This document shows positions 8,713 through 14,503 of a stretch of DNA of 14,503 nt, one piece after another. The first letter of the stretch is position 1, and each line of letters starts with the position of its first letter. This DNA comes from Bacteroidaceae bacterium (GTDB lineage Bacteria > Bacteroidota > Bacteroidia > Bacteroidales > Bacteroidaceae). The stretch spans positions 1 through 14,503 of the forward strand of contig JABUUG010000088.1 of NCBI GenBank assembly GCA_021443285.1. The letters run 5' to 3'. The translations under genes were made by a program, and so were the position numbers. Below the pieces are notes generated by a model, which saw only the letters and a list, made by a program, of their open reading frames with translations, made no database searches and was not told the DNA's origin.

Positions 8713-8850
8713 GAGTTAAAGGGAAGGTAAAGGGAAGGTAAAGTGTAGTTAAAGGGACATTACCTTTTTGCGCAGAAGTCATTTGTCACTTTAACTCACC
8801 CTCCATTAACTCACCCCCAAGTTACCATCCCCTTCACTACACTTCCCCAA
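8713..8850. repeat. 11-bp tandem repeats with degenerate inverted copies downstream of the second GH3
   Basis: Four head-to-tail 11-bp units occupy 8713-8756: GAGTTAAAGGG, AAGGTAAAGGG, AAGGTAAAGTG and TAGTTAAAGGG. Degenerate reverse-complement words follow: CACTTTAACTC at 8787-8797, TTAACTC again at 8806-8812, GTTACC at 8821-8826 and ACTACACTTCCCC near 8836-8848. The two arms can pair imperfectly around a loop centred near 8775. The words match those at 6179-6257, so this appears to be a second copy of one intergenic repeat type. The rest of the gap (8689-8900) contains only the hairpin described separately. Confidence 0.7.
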
Positions 8851-8858
8851 AGCCACTG

Positions 8859-8882
8859 TGTTCGGCACTATTGTGCCGAATA
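8859..8882 (+). promoter_or_regulatory. Strong hairpin just upstream of the GH43-CBM6-GH8 start
   Basis: TTCGGCAC at 8861-8868 and GTGCCGAA at 8873-8880 form a perfect 8-bp stem with loop TATT. Adding a G-T wobble and a T-A pair extends it to 10 bp. The structure ends 18 nt before the ATG at 8901 and is followed by an A-tract, not a T-tract, so it is a poor + strand intrinsic terminator. A translation-control, RNA-stability or protein-binding role is possible. No function is shown by the sequence. Confidence 0.5.
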
Positions 8883-8900
8883 AAAAAAATCCCCCACCCC

Positions 8901-11513
8901 ATGAAAATAGCACCCATCCTCTTTTCCCTTCTCTTCTCCATCTCCACCGCCTCAGCACAGAACCCTATAATCAAGGGGCAGTTTACAGCCGACCCCACAG
9001 CCCGTGTGTTCAACGGAAAAGTCTATCTGTTCCCGTCGCACGATATACCTCCATGCACTCCCGACCTCATACAGAGGAAGTGGTTCTGTATGGAGGATTA
9101 TCATGTCTTCTCATCCGAAAACCTTGTAGAATGGACTGACCATGGTGTCATCGTCACGCAGAACAAGGTGCCTTGGGTGCAGCCAGACTCCTACACAATG
9201 TGGGCGCCCGACTGTGTTGAAAAGGAGGGTCGCTACTACTTCTTCTTCCCCGCACAACCAAAAGGCGGCAGGGGATTCGGCATTGGAGTGGCATTCGCCG
9301 ACAAGCCCGAAGGCCCGTACATGCCCATGTGGCGTAACATCGAAGGCGTGAACGGCATAGACCCGTGTGTGCTGAAAGGCCTCGACGGTAAATGGTACAT
9401 CTATTGGGGAGGTGGCGGACTGATGTGCGCACGACTTAAAGATGATTTCAGCGGACTGCACCCTGACGAGAAGGTGCAGGAGGTGGAGTTCATGGGCAGG
9501 AAGATGAAGCGCACTGGGGTGGCTGTCGATGCCGGACTGCCCGAAGGCTTCAAGGAAGGGCCATTCGCTTTCACCCGAAACGGGAAATACTACCTCACCT
9601 ACCCTTGGGTGCGCGGAGAGAAAGGCGAACCGGGACCCGACGGCAAACCATCTGACAACCACACAGAAACACTCGCTTATGCCATGAGCGACAGCCCTTA
9701 CGGGCCGTTTGAATACAAGGGGCTTATCATGGAGGAATGGCCCAACGGATGCTGGACAAACCACCACTCCCTCATGGAATACAAGGGCGAATGGTACCTC
9801 TTCTACCATCACAACGACTACTCCCCCAATTTCGACAAGAACCGATCCGTATGTGTGGACAAAGTGCATTTCAACCCCGACGGCACCATACAGCTCGTCA
9901 AGCCAACACTCCGCGGTGTAGGCATTACCGATGCGCACACCAGAATACAGATAGACCGCTACAGCGACATTTCCGGCAAGGCACACATAGAATACCTTGA
10001 CACGACGAACTACTTCGACGGGTGGAAAACCGTATTCTCTAAAGGGAAAGGCACTATTATATATAATAATGTGAATTTCGGCAAGGAACCTGTAAAAGAG
10101 GTTGTGCTGCAAGTAAAATCCACAGCCCCGGCAACAGTAAAAATATACGCCTCCACACAACTGCTCGCAACAATAAAAACCAGCAAATCGGCAGACTGGA
10201 CTTATGTCCGCCAACAGATAAAGAACGCCCCGACAGGGACAAAAGACATGAAAGTGGAAGTATCAACGGGCGGCAGAACCGAAATAGACTGGCTCTCCTT
10301 CGACGCAGCACCGCTCAATGAAGGCGCATTCTCCACAGGCAGATACCGCAACATACTCGCAGAGTTCGGCTATCCCCAAAAGGAAATTGACTCAAAGCTC
10401 AACGAGTGTTTCCACAATATGTTTGAAGGGCCCAACAAGGTTTACTTCGAGGTGGGCAACGACATGGCATACATCTCCGACATCAAGAACAACGATGTGC
10501 GCACAGAGGGAATGTCCTACGGCATGATGGCGGCAGTACAGTTCGGCAAGAAAGATATTTTCGACCGTCTCTGGCGATGGGCGAAGAAATACATGCAGCA
10601 CCAGAGCGGCAACAACCAAGGATATTTCGCATGGTCGTGCAAGACCGACGGCACACGCAATGCACAAGGGGCGGCATCCGACGGTGAGCTGTACTTCGTA
10701 ACATCCCTCATCTTCGCATCAAACCTCTGGGGGAACGACACCGGGATAAACTACCTCGCAGAAGCGCAGAACATCCTCAACTGCTCAATGATGAAAAGCG
10801 GTATGGACAACACCGCCCCACTCATCAATCTGCAACACAAGCTCATCAACTTCACGCCCGACCGCTACGGCAACTCTTTCACCGACCCGTCATACCACAT
10901 CCCCGCCTTCTACGAGGTGTGGGCGCAATACGCCAACGACGGCAGAAGCAACTTCTGGAAGGAGTGCGCCGCCACAGCACGCCAATACCTCCACAACGCC
11001 ATCAACAGCAACACCGGACTAAACCCCGACTACAGCAACTATGACGGCACACTACAGAAGACCGGGCGTATGCTCGGCGACGCCTTCCGCTTCGACTCAT
11101 GGCGCGTGCCAATGAACATCGCGCTCGACTACTCATGGTCATGCGCCGACCGACAGTGGCAGCAGAACTACGCCAAGACCATACACACCTTCTTCGAGAA
11201 GCAGGGCATAGACACCTACGTTGACCAATACAACACCGACGGCACACAGGTCAGCCAGATACTTCTCGGCGGCACTGACGAACAATACCGCAGACTGCGC
11301 CACTCCATCGGTCTCGTAAGCACCCTCGCCGCAGCATCCCTCGCCACAACAGATGCAGAACAAGCCCGCCTCTTCATCAGCAAATTCTGGCAGGCAAAGC
11401 ACGAACCCTATGACGACGGCTACTTCGACGCATACTACGACGGTTTCCTCCGCCTTTTCGCCATGATGCACCTATCTGGCAATTACCGTATCATCACTCC
11501 GCAGAAACCATGA
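8901..11513 (+). CDS. Secreted modular GH43-CBM6-GH8 xylan-oligosaccharide hydrolase
   Basis: The ATG at 8901 gives 870 residues and a clean Sec signal (1-20, ending ASAQ). An in-frame TTG at 8871 sits in the loop of a hairpin and would spoil the signal, so it was rejected. Residues about 22-345 are a GH43 beta-propeller with its three acidic residues: Asp31 in TADPTAR, Asp154 in GIDPCV and Glu219 in KEGPF. This is expected to be beta-xylosidase or arabinofuranosidase activity. Residues about 345-470 resemble a CBM6 module (AHIEYLD, ADWTYV, EIDWLSF). Residues about 480-865 are GH8: Glu536 in VRTEGMSYGMM is the likely acid and Asp732 in FRFDSWRVPMN the likely base, spaced as in the Bacillus halodurans reducing-end xylose-releasing exo-oligoxylanase. 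One chain would thus attack xylo-oligosaccharides from both ends. Its stop overlaps the next gene's start by 4 nt. GH43 specificity is unsure. Confidence 0.9.
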   Translation: MKIAPILFSLLFSISTASAQNPIIKGQFTADPTARVFNGKVYLFPSHDIPPCTPDLIQRKWFCMEDYHVFSSENLVEWTDHGVIVTQNKVPWVQPDSYTMWAPDCVEKEGRYYFFFPAQPKGGRGFGIGVAFADKPEGPYMPMWRNIEGVNGIDPCVLKGLDGKWYIYWGGGGLMCARLKDDFSGLHPDEKVQEVEFMGRKMKRTGVAVDAGLPEGFKEGPFAFTRNGKYYLTYPWVRGEKGEPGPDGKPSDNHTETLAYAMSDSPYGPFEYKGLIMEEWPNGCWTNHHSLMEYKGEWYLFYHHNDYSPNFDKNRSVCVDKVHFNPDGTIQLVKPTLRGVGITDAHTRIQIDRYSDISGKAHIEYLDTTNYFDGWKTVFSKGKGTIIYNNVNFGKEPVKEVVLQVKSTAPATVKIYASTQLLATIKTSKSADWTYVRQQIKNAPTGTKDMKVEVSTGGRTEIDWLSFDAAPLNEGAFSTGRYRNILAEFGYPQKEIDSKLNECFHNMFEGPNKVYFEVGNDMAYISDIKNNDVRTEGMSYGMMAAVQFGKKDIFDRLWRWAKKYMQHQSGNNQGYFAWSCKTDGTRNAQGAASDGELYFVTSLIFASNLWGNDTGINYLAEAQNILNCSMMKSGMDNTAPLINLQHKLINFTPDRYGNSFTDPSYHIPAFYEVWAQYANDGRSNFWKECAATARQYLHNAINSNTGLNPDYSNYDGTLQKTGRMLGDAFRFDSWRVPMNIALDYSWSCADRQWQQNYAKTIHTFFEKQGIDTYVDQYNTDGTQVSQILLGGTDEQYRRLRHSIGLVSTLAAASLATTDAEQARLFISKFWQAKHEPYDDGYFDAYYDGFLRLFAMMHLSGNYRIITPQKP

Positions 11514-12706
11514 AAACCACAATACTCCTCATTTCCCTTCTCATATCCTCCGCTGCTGCCTTTGCACAGACCCCGTTGCAGACCCTCCCCGACCCTTTCC
11601 TCTTCGCCAACGGCACACGCAGTACAGCCCCCGATGACTGGCAGGAACACCGCGCAGAGATAATCCGTAACCTGCAGAAGTATGAGATAGGCTCTCTGCC
11701 CGCCGTAAGCAAAGACCAGATTAAGGCACGTCTGCAAGGCGACACCCTTATCGTCGCTGACATCACCGTCGGACAGGAGACGCTCACACTTACGGCAAAA
11801 ATAGAATACCCCCAGACAAAAACAGAAGCCACCCAGAAAGCCTCTGCGTCCGGCACCCCCTTTAGGGGGATTGGGGGGCTTCCGAATAAAGTCAGCGGCC
11901 CCTACCCAGCTGTCATAGGCATAGGCTTCCCCACAGGCAGCCTGCCCAAAGACCTCTTCGCTTCACGCAACATCGCCCGCATCGCCTTCAACTTCACACA
12001 AATAACCTCCCACACCCAGAAGCGCGGACAGGAGCCTATCAACCGACTCTACCCTGACCACACCTACATCGGTTCATACTGCGCATGGCCATGGGGAGTG
12101 AGCCGTATCCTTGACGCCCTCGAAATACTCGGCGCCTCATCACGCATAGACATGAAGCACATCGCCATCACAGGATGCAGCTTCGCGGGCAAGATGGCAC
12201 TGTTCGCAGGAGCACTCGATGAGCGCATAGCCCTCACCATAGCACAAGAGCCCGGAGGCGGAGGCGTGGCAGCATGGCGTGTCAGCGAGACGCTCGGAAA
12301 TGTCGAGACTATCGAGCGCACAAACTACTCGTGGTTCATCGAGGACATGAGGCAGTTCTCAAAAGAGAATGTCGCCGAGCTGCCCATCGACCACCATCAG
12401 CTGACAGCCCTCATCGCCCCTCGCGCACTGCTCGTGCTCGGCAACACCGACTACCCATGGCTCGCCGACGAGAGCACATACGTCTCATGCAAGGCGGCAA
12501 GGCGGGTATGGGAGCAGTTCGGCATCGCAGACCACATGGGCTTCTCCATAGTCGGCGGCCATCCACACTGCCAGCTCCCCCAAGAACAATATCCCGAAGT
12601 GGAGGCGTTCATCGACCGCTTCCTGCTCGACAAATCCGCTGACACTAATGTCCAGAAGGCAGAGATGTTCAAGGATGTCGATTACAAGAAATGGATAAAC
12701 TGGTGA
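11510..12706 (+). CDS. CE15-type 4-O-methylglucuronoyl methylesterase, secreted
   Basis: The 398-residue alpha/beta hydrolase starts with a Sec signal (1-20, ending AFAQ). CE15 enzymes cleave ester links between xylan 4-O-methylglucuronate and lignin alcohols. Family features are GSLP near 61, Ser224 as nucleophile in TGCSFAGK, Glu247 in IAQEPGGGG as the likely acid, ALDERIALTIAQ and AAWR blocks, LPIDHHQLTALIAPR (291-305), and His351 or His353 in GGHPHC as the catalytic His. CE15 proteins normally read GCSRxGK, while here the Arg is Phe. Residues about 111-128, between the N-terminal strands and PYPAVIGIG, are encoded by a GC-rich palindromic sequence and look like an in-frame insertion. The start overlaps the GH43-CBM6-GH8 stop (ATGA), implying translational coupling. 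A broader acetyl xylan esterase-like annotation is possible, but the motif set fits CE15 better. Confidence 0.85.
   Translation: MKTTILLISLLISSAAAFAQTPLQTLPDPFLFANGTRSTAPDDWQEHRAEIIRNLQKYEIGSLPAVSKDQIKARLQGDTLIVADITVGQETLTLTAKIEYPQTKTEATQKASASGTPFRGIGGLPNKVSGPYPAVIGIGFPTGSLPKDLFASRNIARIAFNFTQITSHTQKRGQEPINRLYPDHTYIGSYCAWPWGVSRILDALEILGASSRIDMKHIAITGCSFAGKMALFAGALDERIALTIAQEPGGGGVAAWRVSETLGNVETIERTNYSWFIEDMRQFSKENVAELPIDHHQLTALIAPRALLVLGNTDYPWLADESTYVSCKAARRVWEQFGIADHMGFSIVGGHPHCQLPQEQYPEVEAFIDRFLLDKSADTNVQKAEMFKDVDYKKWINW
11856..11879. repeat. GC-rich palindromic repeat inside the CE15 gene
   Basis: CCCCCT at 11856-11861 pairs with AGGGGG at 11864-11869 and is followed by ATTGGGGGGC. The sequence is sharply unlike the surrounding coding DNA and resembles small C/G-run palindromes scattered between genes in Bacteroidota genomes (recalled, not searched). 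It stays in frame and is translated as part of ASGTPFRGIGGLPNK, so it appears to be a small repeat that landed in a surface-loop region without breaking the gene. Confidence 0.55.
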
Positions 12707-12749
12707 ATATCAACGACTAACCAATAATAACAACTACAATAAATCTATT

Positions 12750-14503
12750 ATGACCCAAAAGAAAATCTTTATTGCAGCTATGCTGCTATGTGGCAGCACA
12801 GCAATCAGTGCGCAAGAGCACTTTGAAATGGGTAATCCAAACGACCCAAACTACACTTATCTCAATGAGTATGCAGCAATCAAAGACTATGTTGACCGCA
12901 CAAAGTATCCTAACTTCAAGGTCGGTCTTGCTGTTGAAGCACCGGACTACAACAACAAAGGCACTGTCTATCGACTGACAAACAAGAACTTCCACGAGAC
13001 AGTTGCCGGCAACGCCATGAAGATGGCAAGCTGCGTTGACAACAACGGTAACATGAACTTCAACACAGTCAAATCCTTCGTCAACAATGCCACTGCCGCC
13101 GGTCTGAACGTCTATGGACACACCCTCGCATGGCATGCACAGCAGCCTGCCGGATGGCTCAATAGCCTTATCAAGGACAAGCCCGCAGAACCGATTCCTG
13201 GTGCTGACACACCCGTATTGGTGGAATTGGCATCAAAGGACTTCCGTGTATCGCAAAACATACCATGGACATCAGACCAAACACAATTCGGATTTTCCTT
13301 CAAGTATGACACCACCAATGGCATGACCGTCACCACCACCAAGAAAACCACAAACAACTGGGACGTGCAGTACCTCACAATGACCGATATCCCGACGGAG
13401 AAAGGCAAAACGTATAAAGCCATAATAACGATGAAGGGCAGCGATGATGGCAAGATGAATGTAAAGCTCGGCGACTGGACCAGCGGACCGGCAAGAGAGG
13501 TCAGCTTCACCACAGAATGGCAGGACATCGAGGTGGAGTTCACCAACTGTCTCGCCAACAGCTTCCTCATGTTCCAGCACGGACACTTTGTCGGCACTGT
13601 CAATGTGAAGCAGATCGTGATAAAAGAACAGGTGATGGGCAAGAAGGTGACGGAAGACATCCGCTGCATAGTTGTAAATGCCACAGCAAAGAAGAGCGAA
13701 GTATGGGAGAACCAGTTCTGGCTGAAGACCGGCAGCTTCAGCGCAAATTCAAAGTATGAGTTCTCGGCAAAAGTGCGCGCAGACAACAATGCCAAGGCAA
13801 GCACACAGGTTCACAACGCACCAGGCACTTATGTCGATTGGCAAGCTATCGGAGATGTGCAGTTCACAACAGAATGGAAGACAGTGAAAAGCAGCGGTAC
13901 ATTCGCTAAAGCAGGACAGTCGATAGCCTTCAACCTTAACGAATATTCAGGCGCAAACAACTACTATTTCACAGACATAAGCCTGAAGATAAACGGTGTG
14001 GAGAAGATTGTGAACGGTTCTCTTGAGGGTACAGACGTATCGTCATTCGCACAGAAGGTAAATTCCGGCGCTGTAGTCTCACCGACCATCTCCGACCAGA
14101 TAACCTACGTACTCCTGCCGCAGCCAGTGCCAATGACGCAGGAAGAGAAATGCGAGGCTCTCGCAGGCGCAATGGAAAAGTGGATTAGCGGCATGATGAC
14201 TGCCTGCAACGGCAAGGTTAAGGCATGGGACCTCGTGAACGAGGCAATCTCCGGAGGCGACGCTGACAGCGAAGGCGTCTATGCCCTGCAGCACTATGGC
14301 GGCGATGGCGACTTCTTCTGGCAGACACACATGGGCGACCTCGAATATGTGCGCAATGCTTGCCGACTCGCACGCCAGTACGGACCGGAAGACGTGAAGC
14401 TCTTCATCAACGACTACAACCTCGAAAGCGACTGGGACGGCAACAACAAACTCAAATCGCTCATAAAATGGATTCAGCGCTGGGAGGCTGACGGCGTTAC
14501 CTA
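12750..14503 (+). CDS. GH10 endo-beta-1,4-xylanase with two inserted CBM4/9-like modules (3' end missing)
   Basis: The gene is cut by the window end after 584 complete codons. A Sec signal covers residues 1-21 (ending ISAQ). GH10 begins near 36 and shows AGNAMKMAS (86-94) and HTLAWH (124-129). The barrel is then interrupted at about 150-450 by two beta-rich modules and resumes with EEKCEALAGAMEKWI, WDLVNE and LFINDYNLE (551-559). Glu498 in WDLVNE is the acid/base; the nucleophile Glu lies beyond the edge. The two inserts share the word FTTEW at 253-257 and 372-376, 119 residues apart, which suggests a tandem duplication of one CBM4/9-like module. Split GH10 xylanases of this type are known from Prevotella and Bacteroides. 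The usual Glu of the PENxMK motif is Gly here, as in my recollection of related Bacteroidota enzymes. The protein would make internal cuts in xylan at or outside the cell surface. It begins 43 nt after the CE15 stop with an A-rich leader and no clear Shine-Dalgarno site. Confidence 0.9.
   Translation, partial: MTQKKIFIAAMLLCGSTAISAQEHFEMGNPNDPNYTYLNEYAAIKDYVDRTKYPNFKVGLAVEAPDYNNKGTVYRLTNKNFHETVAGNAMKMASCVDNNGNMNFNTVKSFVNNATAAGLNVYGHTLAWHAQQPAGWLNSLIKDKPAEPIPGADTPVLVELASKDFRVSQNIPWTSDQTQFGFSFKYDTTNGMTVTTTKKTTNNWDVQYLTMTDIPTEKGKTYKAIITMKGSDDGKMNVKLGDWTSGPAREVSFTTEWQDIEVEFTNCLANSFLMFQHGHFVGTVNVKQIVIKEQVMGKKVTEDIRCIVVNATAKKSEVWENQFWLKTGSFSANSKYEFSAKVRADNNAKASTQVHNAPGTYVDWQAIGDVQFTTEWKTVKSSGTFAKAGQSIAFNLNEYSGANNYYFTDISLKINGVEKIVNGSLEGTDVSSFAQKVNSGAVVSPTISDQITYVLLPQPVPMTQEEKCEALAGAMEKWISGMMTACNGKVKAWDLVNEAISGGDADSEGVYALQHYGGDGDFFWQTHMGDLEYVRNACRLARQYGPEDVKLFINDYNLESDWDGNNKLKSLIKWIQRWEADGVT

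Noticed and set aside
8859..8890. Hairpin as an intrinsic terminator for the GH3 gene
   Set aside because: On the + strand the stem is followed by A's, not T's, so it lacks the U-tract an intrinsic terminator needs.
8871..8900. In-frame TTG start 10 codons upstream of the GH43-CBM6-GH8 ATG
   Set aside because: It lies at the loop of a strong hairpin and would put ten mostly polar residues ahead of a clean signal peptide that begins at the ATG at 8901.
9111..10214. Long 367-codon open frame on the - strand
   Set aside because: It is fully antisense to the GH43/CBM6 coding region, shows low-complexity Val/Cys/Phe-rich translation and no recognisable domain. It is best explained by the codon bias of the real gene.
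13112..13804. 230-codon open frame on the - strand
   Set aside because: It is antisense to the GH10 gene, which has clear family motifs. Its translation has no recognisable domain or supporting start signals.

Overview
The window looks like part of a xylan (glucuronoxylan) degradation locus of an anaerobic Bacteroidota bacterium, most like Prevotella or a close relative from rumen or gut. The reasons are protein style (Sec and lipoprotein signals, GH3/GH43/GH8/GH10/CE15 content, a GH10 split by inserted carbohydrate-binding modules), A-rich leaders with few Shine-Dalgarno sites, and intergenic repeats. This placement is inference. No 16S rRNA, SusC/SusD pair or regulator lies in the window.

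Layout: seven genes, all on the + strand, with short gaps (the largest is about 210 bp). 1-125 is non-coding with short repeats. 126-1562 encodes a lipoprotein with a CXXCH haem-c-type motif and TolB/PD40 propeller repeats. 1624-3390 is a secreted GH2 with the NxKG signature of beta-glucuronidases. An AT-rich inverted repeat follows it. 3568-6144 is a GH3 enzyme with an inserted PA14 domain. 6310-8688 is a second GH3, a lipoprotein without PA14, bordered on both sides by related GGAGTTAAAG-type repeats. 8901-11513 is a modular GH43-CBM6-GH8 protein. It overlaps by 4 nt a CE15-type glucuronoyl esterase (11510-12706). A GH10 endoxylanase with two inserted CBM4/9-like modules starts at 12750 and runs off the right edge.

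Proposed joint action (inference from families): GH10 cuts the xylan backbone and CE15 removes lignin esters from 4-O-methylglucuronate. GH8 (reducing end) and GH43 plus the GH3 enzymes (non-reducing end) trim xylo-oligosaccharides to xylose and remove arabinose or glucose caps. GH2 would release a beta-linked glucuronic acid or other side sugar. The role of the first gene is unknown.

The least ordinary points are the CE15 protein, which carries an in-frame GC-rich palindromic insert and a Phe where the family usually has Arg next to the catalytic Ser; the GH43-CBM6-GH8 fusion with a strong hairpin just ahead of its start; and the haem-motif propeller lipoprotein at the head of a polysaccharide locus. 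I see no CRISPR array, tRNA, rRNA, transposase or phage gene.
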